This document shows positions 8,714-16,921 of a stretch of 64,000 nucleotides of DNA, piece by piece. This stretch comes from Solibacillus sp. FSL K6-1523. Its GTDB lineage: Bacteria > Bacillota > Bacilli > Bacillales_A > Planococcaceae. A model generated the notes under the pieces. That model ran no database searches and was not told the DNA's origin. It saw only the letters and a program-made list of their open reading frames with translations. Made by a program: the position numbers and the translations under genes. The stretch is from contig NZ_JBBOSU010000001.1 of the NCBI RefSeq assembly GCF_038005225.1, forward strand, positions 3,646,001-3,710,000, in the 5' to 3' direction. Each line of letters begins with the position of its first letter. Position 1 is the first letter of the stretch.

Positions 8714-9295
8714 TTAAAAAAACGAAATCCCCTTAATACTATCCTCAATCGCTTCTTCCGTAATACCAATATAACGTAACGTTGTTTTTTGCGATGAATG
8801 ATTAAAGATTTCCATTAATGTAGCAACATCTTTCGTTGCTTGGTAATACGTGTAACCAAATGTTTTGCGCATTGTATGTGTACCGATTGATTCATTACCT
8901 ATCATATCACCAGCTTTTGCAATAATTCGGTACGCTTGCGTTGTTGTAATAGGATTATCGCCTTTTCGGCTAGTGAATAAATAAACCGCTTCTTTTGGCA
9001 GCGTTTCAATATAATCCGCAATATCAGCCATTAAGTTATTTAAGTAAACCGTTCTTTCTTTCTTGGTTTTTCCTTCGCGAATTTTAAAATTCGACTTCCC
9101 TTTTACTTGCTCAATTTTTAGAGCCACTAAATCGCCACATCGTAAACCAGTTGAAACACCTAACTTAAATAATAATTGGTCGCGCAATCCATTTTGTGAC
9201 ATTCCAAGTGCTTCTATTAAATCATTTATTTCTTTTTTAGTTTTTAGTGGTTGTACATCAATCAACATACCTTTTTTCTCGCTCATATTTGCCAT
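8714..9295 (-). CDS. Small tyrosine recombinase (catalytic domain only)
   Basis: About 193 residues from ATG 9295, chosen because AAAGGGCGAT precedes it; the frame runs open to 9355 without a better site. Catalytic residues of the tyrosine recombinase family are visible: Arg in STGLRCGDL, HTMRKTFGY (His-x-x-Arg), NHSSQKTTLRYIG (His and the nucleophilic Tyr). The usual N-terminal SAM-like core-binding domain is missing, as in short phage and plasmid integrase-like proteins. It is the second recombinase of the island and may resolve multimers or invert DNA rather than integrate. It is the first of three same-strand genes (40 bp to the next). Confidence 0.85.
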   Translation of the reverse strand: MANMSEKKGMLIDVQPLKTKKEINDLIEALGMSQNGLRDQLLFKLGVSTGLRCGDLVALKIEQVKGKSNFKIREGKTKKERTVYLNNLMADIADYIETLPKEAVYLFTSRKGDNPITTTQAYRIIAKAGDMIGNESIGTHTMRKTFGYTYYQATKDVATLMEIFNHSSQKTTLRYIGITEEAIEDSIKGISFF

Positions 9296-9462
9296 TAATT
9301 CATCGCCCTTTCTATGTATGCTAATATAGCTATTATTAAAATACCATACATTCATTGGCGCGGCAATATGTTAATGGCTCTATATCAACATTTCATATGT
9401 ATGCTAATTGTAAAAAGCATACATTCAATAAAACATTTCTATTGAATAAATTTTGAGAAATA

Positions 9463-9624
9463 TTATTTAAATCCCCCAATCACTTTCTTAATTTTGCATT
9501 TTGCACAATAAGAATTGTAAATTAACTTCCCTTCTTTTGGATTTAATACATCACCAGACCTTATTACTCCAATCTTTTTACCACATTTTCTACATCTAAT
9601 AATTTTATTAATTGATATAGGCAT
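9463..9624 (-). CDS. 53-residue zinc-ribbon protein
   Basis: A short frame from ATG 9624 with a strong AAGGAGG ribosome site seven to ten bases upstream and a stop at 9463. Two CxxC knuckles (CRKC near residue 11, CAKC near residue 40) flank a basic spacer, the pattern of a small zinc ribbon. Such proteins are common in phages and islands and are often regulatory or nucleic-acid binding. Function unknown. Confidence 0.7.
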   Translation of the reverse strand: MPISINKIIRCRKCGKKIGVIRSGDVLNPKEGKLIYNSYCAKCKIKKVIGGFK

Positions 9625-9675
9625 ACTAAAACCTCCTTGAATAATTATGATTTCTTTGAATCCTTAAGCTTATTA

Positions 9676-9713
9676 AATATAAAGGCTTAGTTCTATAATC
9701 TGAACTAAGCCTT
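9676..9713 (-). terminator. Hairpin terminator in the island
   Basis: AAGGCTTAGTTC (9682-9693) and GAACTAAGCCTT (9702-9713) form a perfect 12-bp stem with an 8-base loop; on the minus strand it is followed by a T-rich TTTATATTT. It would end transcription coming from the 9879-10247 gene. Confidence 0.55.
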
Positions 9714-9716
9714 CTG

Positions 9717-9842
9717 TTATTCTTTATTTTCATTATTAACTTCTAATTGACATACTTTACATATCCCTTTATGAAAGTAACTCTTTGTACTATTATGATA
9801 GAAGTCATCTCAAGGTTTTATTTTTTTGCAACAACTACAAAC
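9717..9842 (-). pseudogene. Decayed small zinc-finger gene
   Basis: In one minus-strand frame the sequence reads VCSCCKKIKP, a TGA stop at 9810-9812, then DDFYHNSTKSYFHKG and ICKVC before a stop at 9717. The CxxC...CxxC pattern matches small phage-type zinc-finger proteins, but the in-frame stop and the lack of a start (TAA directly upstream) indicate a broken gene. Confidence 0.45.
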
Positions 9843-9878
9843 TTATGTAAGTTGTGCTAGCATATAAATATCCTTCTA

Positions 9879-10247
9879 TTATTTTCTTTTTAAAACCATG
9901 TAAGTAGCATGTTTCTCAACTATTTCGTAATTACGTAATTTATTTAATACTGCAATTCCGCCACCTGCTACTGCAATCGAAATAGCTGCTGTTGTTGCAC
10001 TAACCCCTAAAATAGACACCGCTGCTGGAGCTGCTGCCGCTGCTACAATAGAGCTTGTACCACCTGTTGCAGGAGTTGCAAGAACCGCCATTACAGCTAC
10101 TCCAATAGCACCAACTGCTACTAACCAAGCGACCTTACCTATTCCTTTTAACTTAATAATTATTTTTCCAATTTCGATAGATACCTCAATTGTGCTTGGT
10201 TCTTTTTTTAATTCTTTTCCCAAGTCCTTAGCTGAATCAATTGCCAT
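9879..10247 (-). CDS. Ala/Gly-rich small membrane protein
   Basis: 122 residues from ATG 10247, chosen because GGTGGT lies just upstream; a longer frame to 10340 has no such site. A polar N-terminus is followed by a long hydrophobic Ala/Gly/Val region from about residue 45 to 100, probably two membrane-inserted helices in a hairpin, then a basic tail ending KRK. The composition resembles pore-forming small toxins, holin-like proteins or bacteriocins, but no family can be named. It is divergent from the two-gene plus-strand unit at 10542-12267. Confidence 0.6.
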   Translation of the reverse strand: MAIDSAKDLGKELKKEPSTIEVSIEIGKIIIKLKGIGKVAWLVAVGAIGVAVMAVLATPATGGTSSIVAAAAAPAAVSILGVSATTAAISIAVAGGGIAVLNKLRNYEIVEKHATYMVLKRK

Positions 10248-10492
10248 ACTAACACCACCTATTTTAAATGAATAACTATATATTAACATAAATCCATAAA
10301 ACGGAAATAATGTAGATACGTATAGTTGTGATACAGACATATGACACCTTTTAAGGTTCTAATAATTCTAGTTCAATCAAACATATTATTACTCAAAAGT
10401 TATGACACCGGAAGTTATTTTAGTAGGTTTGGAATTCTTTCCACTGAGTCAATGATTGCACCTAAGAACACAGTTCTTCGGCTATCACTTGA

Positions 10493-10508
10493 AAAGTATG
10501 GTATAATT
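10493..10508 (+). promoter_or_regulatory. Extended -10 promoter
   Basis: TGGTATAAT ends near 10508: a TGnTATAAT extended -10 element about 35 bp ahead of ATG 10542. No good -35 is seen. It likely drives 10542-12267. Confidence 0.45.
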
Positions 10509-10541
10509 TTCACAATTTACTATATGCAGGAGGGAAAAGAA

Positions 10542-11219
10542 ATGAAAGATTTTTTAAATATCAATATAACTGATATTATTCAAGTATTAGCAACATTAAT
10601 AAATGTGTTGATTGTTTATTTAGTTTACAAACTAACTCGTAAAGACATAAACCCCAAGCTCCATTTAGTTCCTTTAAAAAGAAAACCCTTAGACTATAAA
10701 TACGAAGATGATGAATATAGTCTATTTGATGCCTATGATGGTTTACATAAGGTAATAAACTCTGACTTAAATAAGATTGATTTCGAGCAACGTGGTTTCC
10801 CCGAATCATCTCAATATCACGCACCGCTTGTTTGGGAGCTTCAAGTTCACAATAACGGAGAACATACAGCGACATCCATAGAACTTGAATATGAAATTAC
10901 AGTGTACAAAGTCGAGATGGAATTTGGTATAGATGAAGCAGATGTAATAGCCGAGAAATATGTACCTTTTAAATCAATTAAACGCAGGGAAATATTTGAC
11001 TATCTAGCACCAACTGATTCTCGTGTATTTAAAATACTTTACCTTCATGGGGAATTTATACAAGCTGACTTAGTTATCACATCATTGAAATCAAAAGAAA
11101 TTGAGTATATAGATTCTAAAGTTGTTATTGATAGCTATAAACATCCGATGTTAAATTGGCTATCTGACAGTTATCATCATAGACAAGTAATTGGTACGCA
11201 TAAACCTGTAAAACAATAA
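10542..11219 (+). CDS. Membrane-anchored protein of unknown function
   Basis: 225 residues from ATG 10542, set by AGGAGGG six bases upstream; the open frame to 10341 lacks any such signal. One N-terminal transmembrane helix (IQVLATLINVLIVYLVYKL, about residues 12-30) is followed by a soluble domain of about 190 residues. That part contains WELQVHNNGEHTATSIELEY, which looks like a beta-sandwich carrying a conserved N-N-G turn. I do not recognise a family. The next gene starts 37 bp downstream with the same topology (N-terminal helix, cytoplasmic body), so the two probably work together. Confidence 0.7.
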   Translation: MKDFLNINITDIIQVLATLINVLIVYLVYKLTRKDINPKLHLVPLKRKPLDYKYEDDEYSLFDAYDGLHKVINSDLNKIDFEQRGFPESSQYHAPLVWELQVHNNGEHTATSIELEYEITVYKVEMEFGIDEADVIAEKYVPFKSIKRREIFDYLAPTDSRVFKILYLHGEFIQADLVITSLKSKEIEYIDSKVVIDSYKHPMLNWLSDSYHHRQVIGTHKPVKQ

Positions 11220-11256
11220 AACTTTATTTGTGCTTACATCAGAAAAGAGGTAATTT

Positions 11257-12267
11257 ATGAATTTTGAAATATTATTTAGTGAACCTGCCCAAAAAGTTAC
11301 TATTGCCATTGTTACAGCTGTAATAACTCAAACTCTTAATCTCCTCTATCAAAATAGGAAGTCAAAAAAAGAGGACAAAAAAAAGATTTACGATTCTTTT
11401 TATCAAGAAGTTGTACATGATATTGACAACTTATACAAAACTATGAACGCTTTTAGGACGGATTATCTAACATCGAATCCATATGAACAAAAAGATAAAC
11501 TAATGCAATTTATTGAAGATAACAAAAAATCATTAGAAGAAAAATCTTTTAAGGTTTACCAAGAGCTAAAGGAAGTTCAACTATTTGAAGATTCTACAGG
11601 TTATTCTCAAGACTTCTTAGAAGTAAAGCTTTTTACTGAAATTTTAGATGACTATGCAAAACTATATAAACCAAAAGATGAAACGTATAAGACTCTTTGC
11701 TTAATACAAATTTGGAGAATCACATTCTTGCTCAACAACATAAACTACACGGTCTGCGGTGAGGTACTAAAATACACATATCAGTTTAATGAAAAACTAA
11801 TGGACAAAAAGCTTTATAAATCTTTATTAAAAATCATCACTATCGAACAAGATGATGAATTTAGAATATTTTTATCCCGATTGATTTCACCAAATAGTGA
11901 TACGGAAATTATAGATAATATAATCAACGTACCTGAGGAGTATCATTACTATGAAGATAGTATGGCTATAGGTAAAATGCACTTGTTAGAGTTCTATGAA
12001 CAAGAGTTATCTTTGAGTATTAACGAGAAGCAAACTTATAGAAATTTAATACTTCAATATTTATATTCAATACATCACGGAAATGAAACTCACTATGATA
12101 ATCATTTCAATAAAACAGAAGACATGAATATCACCCTTAAAAACACCTTATCCTACTTGTGTGATAAAACCCTTGTTGAGTTTGATATTGATAGAAATTG
12201 TTATAAAATTACTGCAAAAGGGATAGATGAATATGAAAAGCATGAATTAGAAATCATTCAACATTAG
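11257..12267 (+). CDS. Membrane-anchored protein with possible C-terminal winged helix
   Basis: 336 residues with ATG 11257 after AAAGAGG. A hydrophobic segment KVTIAIVTAVITQTLNLLY (about residues 13-31) is followed by a strongly basic stretch (NRKSKKEDKKK), so the body should be cytoplasmic. The middle is helical and acidic. The last ~45 residues (LSYLCDKTLVEF, then YKITAKGIDEYE) have the spacing of a winged helix, but this is a guess. Family unknown. It is the second gene of a two-gene plus-strand unit with 10542-11219; both differ in strand from the rest of the island. Confidence 0.7.
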   Translation: MNFEILFSEPAQKVTIAIVTAVITQTLNLLYQNRKSKKEDKKKIYDSFYQEVVHDIDNLYKTMNAFRTDYLTSNPYEQKDKLMQFIEDNKKSLEEKSFKVYQELKEVQLFEDSTGYSQDFLEVKLFTEILDDYAKLYKPKDETYKTLCLIQIWRITFLLNNINYTVCGEVLKYTYQFNEKLMDKKLYKSLLKIITIEQDDEFRIFLSRLISPNSDTEIIDNIINVPEEYHYYEDSMAIGKMHLLEFYEQELSLSINEKQTYRNLILQYLYSIHHGNETHYDNHFNKTEDMNITLKNTLSYLCDKTLVEFDIDRNCYKITAKGIDEYEKHELEIIQH

Positions 12268-13076
12268 ATAATAAATAAGGGCTATTAAACAAAGACTATC
12301 ACTTTATTTTTTATTCATGGTGTGGAGGTGTAGGTGGTAGGGCATTCTGATTAATTACCTAGCACCTAATCAACATTAAATATCCCCCCGTATTTAATAC
12401 CTAGCATAATTATATAAGCGTGTTTGATGTAACAGGATTTATCTTACCCACCAATCGCTAACACCTCTGTATAATTACGTTAGGTATCTTAGAATACATA
12501 TTATTAAAAAAATTTACAATAAAATGATTGTTTTATAGGTGTCGACTAAAACCTTTATAAATCCATTTTGAAGCCTATTTTAACAATAAAAATTGAGAAA
12601 TTGGCAAATTTACATGATTTCCATTTCCATTAAACTCTATTAAACACAGTGTTTTAGTCGGGTTTATTCGAGTGCTTGTACGATTGATAATAATATATTT
12701 CACAATTTGTCGGCTAGTGTAAATCCCTTTAATACATGTATTTTAATGGATAGCGAATATATTCATGTTAGCTTAATAGTGCCATTTTTAAATAAAATCG
12801 GTATCGGGATATAACATGTGTGTACATACGCAATACTTAATTCGGTTACTTACCCACAGAACTACTCATAGGAGCGCAATGTACCAATTTCCCATATGGA
12901 CACGTAACTTACTCTAGGAAACGTTAAAATTCGCTATCACTTTTTGAGCCTGTGACATACTATCGGAGTTAAATCAATCTCCCTGACCAATACCACTTAT
13001 CAATCGTGTTATGTTGCGCAACAGGTTGGTGAGACTGACATGTATCAACGTGCGCCTGAGAGTAACACGTTGAAAA
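12268..13076. other. 800-bp non-coding region with spaced inverted repeats
   Basis: No frame of note. Direct copies of TACCTAGCA occur near 12356 and 12405. ATTAAATA/TATTTAAT pair around a C-rich loop (about 12375-12398). CGACTAAAAC (12543-12552) is repeated inverted as GTTTTAGTCG (12651-12660). GTTGCGCAAC is palindromic near 13013, and CAACGTG/CACGTTG flank 13047-13073. The region lies just past the stop of the 13077 gene and could hold a replication origin or recombination sites; that is inference. Confidence 0.4.
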
Positions 13077-14195
13077 TTAACTTTCAATTGCCTTATTGGC
13101 TTGTTTAATAGTCCAACTATCTGGCATCTTAAAGTATTTATCGTTTCTAGCATTCATCGTACTTTCTATATTATCTTGAGTTGGTTTATGTTTTTCGATT
13201 ATGCTATCAATTGCCTCATAGTCAAATCCTGCTGATTTAATGATTTTTGCAAGATTAAACTTTTTATTAACGTTAGCAAATGAATATAACTTGCTCTCTT
13301 CTGCTTTTAAATCGTTAATCAACATTGCAGTTTTATTCCAATACGCTTCTTGAAATGAATAGTAATTAGCATCTACGAACAGCTCTGTTGATAACAGCGT
13401 TACTTCATATGCAATCCATACCCTTTTATATCCAGTATCTTCTATCAATTTATCTATATCATTCTTTAATAAATCATTCTTCAATAGGTGATATTCATAA
13501 TTAAAATTATTTAAATTACGGCTTTTTAGGATTTCATTTTTCCTTGAAGTGTAGGTTTCGTATTCATATCGATAAATATTGACCACCTTATCCTCTTCAT
13601 TTAAACCCATCATATGTTCAATAGTGTTAATAAGTCCGCAACGTTTCAATAGTTTAAATGAATTTGCCGCTACTGCTCTATTTCGATTTTTAATATAATC
13701 TACGAATTGATTATAGATAAAGTGATTATCCTGTCCATAATACATTTCACCAAAAATCTGCTTTACTCTTTCAAATTTAATCAATTTAGGATTATATGCA
13801 CCAATATCAACAGCCCAATTATACGTTGACTTAGGTTTATCTGTATTCTTCTGGACAAGCCTATTAAAGAAGAAACGAGATATAATAACATCAAATATTG
13901 TAGTGCCGTTATTCTTACGCTTATCTTCCATAGGGAGAATGACATTCCGTTTCCCTTCAAGGATATATTTACGATTTTTACCTTTCCCCTCTACTCTCAC
14001 TGATTCATAAATTGATTGAAGTTTACGAATGAATTTAACCATTGCTCGATTATTAAACTCACCTGTTTCCTTATCACGTTGACCATCAAGACAACCCAAT
14101 TTTTTGAATTTTGCAGACTCAAATTCTTCTCCGTCATAGTTATGAGTTATTGTTAATTTAATTGCTTCACTTTCTGATAACTCGATTTCCGCCAT
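13077..14195 (-). CDS. Unknown protein, possible replication or DNA-binding protein
   Basis: 372 residues from ATG 14195, chosen because AGGAG lies nine bases upstream; the frame extends to 14276 without a site. It is basic with many aromatic residues. The N-terminal part (SESEAIKLTITHNYDGEE, then KFIRKLQSIYESVRVEGK) could contain a winged helix. No catalytic motif is recognised, and there is no Walker box or rolling-circle HUH motif. Its size, basic character and flanking repeat-rich non-coding DNA on both sides suggest a plasmid- or island-type replication initiator, but this is weak. Confidence 0.55.
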   Translation of the reverse strand: MAEIELSESEAIKLTITHNYDGEEFESAKFKKLGCLDGQRDKETGEFNNRAMVKFIRKLQSIYESVRVEGKGKNRKYILEGKRNVILPMEDKRKNNGTTIFDVIISRFFFNRLVQKNTDKPKSTYNWAVDIGAYNPKLIKFERVKQIFGEMYYGQDNHFIYNQFVDYIKNRNRAVAANSFKLLKRCGLINTIEHMMGLNEEDKVVNIYRYEYETYTSRKNEILKSRNLNNFNYEYHLLKNDLLKNDIDKLIEDTGYKRVWIAYEVTLLSTELFVDANYYSFQEAYWNKTAMLINDLKAEESKLYSFANVNKKFNLAKIIKSAGFDYEAIDSIIEKHKPTQDNIESTMNARNDKYFKMPDSWTIKQANKAIES

Positions 14196-14327
14196 TAATT
14201 CAATTCTCCTGTAATTTGATTTTAAAATTCCCACACTTAACCTGTATATAAATATATATTTAATTATTATATACAATCAATGTGTGGGAATTTTTTCACT
14301 CATTTATTAATTAGTTATCGTGCAGGG

Positions 14328-14458
14328 GGTCTGGGGGATGTAAAAGCAATAAAGCTTTGCTTGCAAAGGTTATGCTCCCCCAGTTTTTTACCTCTTACAC
14401 TATTGCGTTAATTTAACAGTGTCATCTACTCGCTACACGCTCGTAGTGACACTGTAAT
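14328..14458. repeat. Two hairpins upstream of the 13077 gene
   Basis: CTGGGGGA and its complement TCCCCCAG (about 14329-14381) enclose a 40-base loop and are followed by T6 on the plus strand. ACAGTGTCA and TGACACTGT (about 14419-14458) form a second bulged stem. They sit in the 275-bp gap between 14277 and 14552, which holds no gene. Confidence 0.5.
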
Positions 14459-14552
14459 AATTTTCGCTTAGCAATGCCAACTAAGGTTGGCTTATGCTTT
14501 ATAAATTTATATTGCTAAGTTTAAGGTCAATTGCTTTCTTAACGATACCTTG

Positions 14553-14909
14553 TTATAAAACTTCTGCGAATGCGTCTTGCTGTGCTACATCTTTAGCATT
14601 ATAAGAGTGCTGTACTAGAATTTCATTGACTGCCTTTTGAATAAACTCAATTTGTTCTTTTTGAGATAGATTGTCGATATTCTCAATACCCTTGAACGAT
14701 GATAAGTTAGCAGATTCTAATGCATTATTGAAAGCCTTTGTTCGATTCTCTTTAATAAATGCTTTAACTTCCTTTTCAAATAACTCATTCTGTTCATTTA
14801 GTTGTTCTAACAGGACTGTATTTTCCACAAAACTCCCTGTAATATTGTGGTCACTTTCCGAAGTTTCTTTGTCTATAACCCCTACTAATCCTTGTACCTT
14901 GTCTTGCAT
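14553..14909 (-). CDS. 118-residue acidic helical protein
   Basis: A small protein starting at ATG 14909 after AAAGGAATTG. It is rich in Glu, Asn and Gln, with a probable coiled coil (LLEQLNEQNELFEKEVKAFI, about residues 33-52) and more helix after it. No cysteine pairs, membrane segment or catalytic motif is seen. Family not recognised. It lies between the integrase and the 13077 gene on the same strand, and a three-codon minigene is found 70 bp upstream. Confidence 0.55.
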   Translation of the reverse strand: MQDKVQGLVGVIDKETSESDHNITGSFVENTVLLEQLNEQNELFEKEVKAFIKENRTKAFNNALESANLSSFKGIENIDNLSQKEQIEFIQKAVNEILVQHSYNAKDVAQQDAFAEVL

Positions 14910-14969
14910 ATACTCAATTCCTTTCTCTACTTTTTTCTGCTTGTATATACTCTCCTAGCACCGATTTTA

Positions 14970-14995
14970 TTATTTGCTCATACTGTTTCCCTCCT
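14970..14995 (-). other. Three-codon minigene (M-S-K) with strong ribosome site
   Basis: AGGAGGG (14995-14989) sits seven bases before ATG AGC AAA TAA (14981-14970), followed by another in-frame TAA. The site is ideal, yet the frame is only three codons. It may be a translated leader for the 14553-14909 gene or the remnant of a truncated gene. Confidence 0.4.
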
Positions 14996-15209
14996 AATTT
15001 TTTATAATTATCTTAATGTAAAATTATAAGATTTTTTATTGCCCTATATAACTATACTACCTATAAATTTATTAATAGTAAAAAATTCTTATAAATTATT
15101 CCAAAAAAACTTTATGTCTTCTCCTTATGAATCTATAATTTGCGATAACGGCTTAGTGCAAAAAGGCAATCTAAATCTAAAAATTTTAGACATAGATAGC
15201 CATAATAAT

Positions 15210-16187
15210 TTATAGAAACTCCCTCAAATCTTTCGCCACTTCCTCAACATCTAAATCCAAATACTGTGTTGTGACAGCCAAATCACTATGACCGAGAGCT
15301 TTTGAAATGATAGCTATGCTCGCTCCCTTATCGTGTAATCTCTTAGCATACGCTCTCCTAATGGCATGAGCATTAATGTTTTCTAGTCCAAAGCGCTTAG
15401 CATATTTGTTTAACTGCTTTGAGATAGCACAATTTGATGATTTACTCGAATTCATCGCTGCTCCATTTTGTGTAATAAACACATTTTTATTGTCCCTACC
15501 ATAATAACTTCGTATCCCTTCATTTAGCTTAATCAACATTTTCAATATATCTGCGATTTCTTCATCAATCGGTAATTTTAAAAATTTGTGGTTCTTCAAT
15601 GTTGAGCCATCAAGATTCAGGCATAGATTCTCTAGGTCAATATGACGCTCTCGAAGCTCTCCTAACGTGCGAATACGAATACCTGTCTTGTACATCAACT
15701 TGATTGCACAAGCATCCCTAAAACCGATGAACGTTGTTTGGTCTATCAATTGAAGTAGCATATCTATATCAGATTCCTTCGCTCCCTTCTTTACTTCCTT
15801 ATCAATCTTGATTTGAATGTTGCTCCAAAAACGGTCTTTAATCCAACCATTGTTATAAAACTTACTTAGAACAGCCTTAATTGATTTCAAGCGAATTAGC
15901 TTAGTAGCAGGCTTTACCTTTAGAACATCAAGGTAGTGATATAGCTTATCTAGGTCAATTTCCTCTACATAGTCAATCTGACAAACATCTACAAATTGTT
16001 TAATAATGTATTCGTAGCTCTCAATAGTGCGCGGTCTATTCCCACCTATACGCATTTGATTAAATATCGTAACAAGTGCCGCGCTTATTAACATACAATC
16101 CCTACGAGCTTCTTCTTTTCTACTAGATAGCTCCACCACATCACCACTAACAGCAAAAATACCATGCTTTCGTTTTCTATTAGACAA
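15210..16187 (-). CDS. Tyrosine integrase of the ssrA island
   Basis: 325 residues, XerC/D-like. An N-terminal core-binding domain (about 30-125) is followed by the catalytic domain with Arg in MYKTGIRIRTLGEL, HAIRRAYAKRL (His-x-x-Arg), LGHSDLAVTTQYL (His and nucleophilic Tyr). The start is TTG 16187, eight bases after GGGAGG; no ATG lies in frame near the N-terminus until residue 32, inside the protein. It sits beside the intact ssrA att copy and presumably integrates and excises the element there. Its ribosome site is buried in a hairpin (16196-16220). Confidence 0.9.
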   Translation of the reverse strand: MSNRKRKHGIFAVSGDVVELSSRKEEARRDCMLISAALVTIFNQMRIGGNRPRTIESYEYIIKQFVDVCQIDYVEEIDLDKLYHYLDVLKVKPATKLIRLKSIKAVLSKFYNNGWIKDRFWSNIQIKIDKEVKKGAKESDIDMLLQLIDQTTFIGFRDACAIKLMYKTGIRIRTLGELRERHIDLENLCLNLDGSTLKNHKFLKLPIDEEIADILKMLIKLNEGIRSYYGRDNKNVFITQNGAAMNSSKSSNCAISKQLNKYAKRFGLENINAHAIRRAYAKRLHDKGASIAIISKALGHSDLAVTTQYLDLDVEEVAKDLREFL

Positions 16188-16195
16188 ACAAAAAA

Positions 16196-16220
16196 CCTCC
16201 CAATCATTTTGATTAGAAGG
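16196..16220 (-). promoter_or_regulatory. Hairpin covering the integrase ribosome site
   Basis: On the transcript CCTTCTAATCA pairs with TGATTGGGAGG (11 bp including two G-U pairs) around a 3-base loop. The GGGAGG ribosome site is entirely inside the stem, and T6 follows directly. It can act as a translational lock or a weak terminator against read-through from ssrA. Confidence 0.6.
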
Positions 16221-16267
16221 TCTAAGAATAAGCTCAAATATGTCATTTTTCCATAGGGATAAGAAAA

Positions 16268-16306
16268 GGGATATTCAACAAGAGTTCAACTCCCGTTCAA
16301 TATCCC
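16268..16306 (-). terminator. Element-borne terminator for ssrA
   Basis: GGGATATT pairs with AATATCCC, and after one G-G mismatch a further nine pairs close the loop; on the minus strand TTTTCTT follows. It lies 50 bp past the mature tmRNA end, inside the island, and would replace the terminator the insertion moved away. Confidence 0.7.
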
Positions 16307-16352
16307 TAATCATGGAAATCGTTGGTATGACTACGTTTGTAGCCATATTAAG

Positions 16353-16420
16353 TATGGAGACGGCGGGAGTCGAACCCGCGTCCAGAAGCTCCAATACTCC
16401 GGCTTCTACGCGTGTAGTTT
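16353..16420 (-). repeat. Proximal att copy within ssrA
   Basis: 68 bp matching 5964-6031 with one mismatch. It covers the T-arm and acceptor stem of the functional tmRNA gene, so crossover here leaves ssrA intact. Confidence 0.85.
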
Positions 16421-16708
16421 ACTTATTTAAAGTTTCGCGTGGCATTATGCCAGTAAACAGGCGTCCTGCACGCTAGCTTGGAAATCTCTTGCCGGTGACT
16501 CAAGCGGCACCACAGACCGTATCCCACTAAAGTTAGGCCCTACGTACTGCACATGGGCGATACAGAGGTAGAGCGCCTCGAGCAATTAAGCTGCGAAAGC
16601 TAAGTTTTGTTGTTTGCCAGTTATAAATAACTTCCGTTGATGACGAAGACGAGACCTCCGACGCGCGACCAGAGCTCGAACCACCCCTGTCGAATCCGTA
16701 ACGTCCCC
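16355..16708 (-). ncRNA. ssrA: tmRNA (10Sa RNA)
   Basis: Transfer-messenger RNA of about 354 nt, which rescues stalled ribosomes together with SmpB. The 5' end GGGGACG (16708-16702) pairs with the 3' CGTCTCC (16362-16356), and the GGTTCGACTCCCGCC T-arm is visible. CCA is not encoded. The tag frame near 16590-16620 reads GKQQNLAFAA followed by TAA, which with the tRNA-carried Ala gives a typical Bacillales degradation tag ending FAA. The gene is the integration site of the island to its left and lies 770 bp from smpB, its protein partner, on the same strand. Confidence 0.95.
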
Positions 16709-16921
16709 GAGTATAAAAACCCGAGAAAAGTTCGGCTGGAGACAAAGCTCCTAAACGTATGCCGTATGAGTAGACATACACTGGCTATCTATAATAAATT
16801 ATATGACAAATTAGCTAAACTAGCAAGCAATAACAATCCCTTAATACATGTCCCTAAATAATCCTTGCACGTAAATGTCACTACCTGTAAAGAAACATTT
16901 TAGCATGCAACTAATTGGATT

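Larger units (their letters stand above)
5964..16420. mobile_element. ~10.4-kb element integrated at the 3' end of ssrA
   Basis: A 68-bp direct repeat of the tmRNA 3' end occurs at 5964-6031 and 16353-16420 with one mismatch (6009 G, 16398 T). Between the copies lie a tyrosine integrase next to the intact ssrA, a second recombinase, and genes unlike the chromosomal core flanking it. Integration into the tmRNA 3' end is a well-known habit of genomic islands and phage satellites. No capsid, tail, conjugation or relaxase gene is visible, so it is an integrative island or plasmid-like element rather than a complete prophage. The 9.2-14.2 kb part has long non-coding stretches. Confidence 0.85.

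Noticed and set aside
9717-9842. Selenocysteine or recoded TGA in the zinc-finger frame
   Set aside because: There is no start codon (TAA directly upstream) and no insertion element; decay is the simpler reading.
16709-16760. TATACT at 16715-16710 as the ssrA -10 element
   Set aside because: It ends one base before the mature 5' end, too close for a start site there; the true promoter of the precursor was not identified.
16533-16781. Frames inside and beside ssrA on both strands
   Set aside because: They lie over tmRNA sequence with invariant RNA structure and have no ribosome sites.
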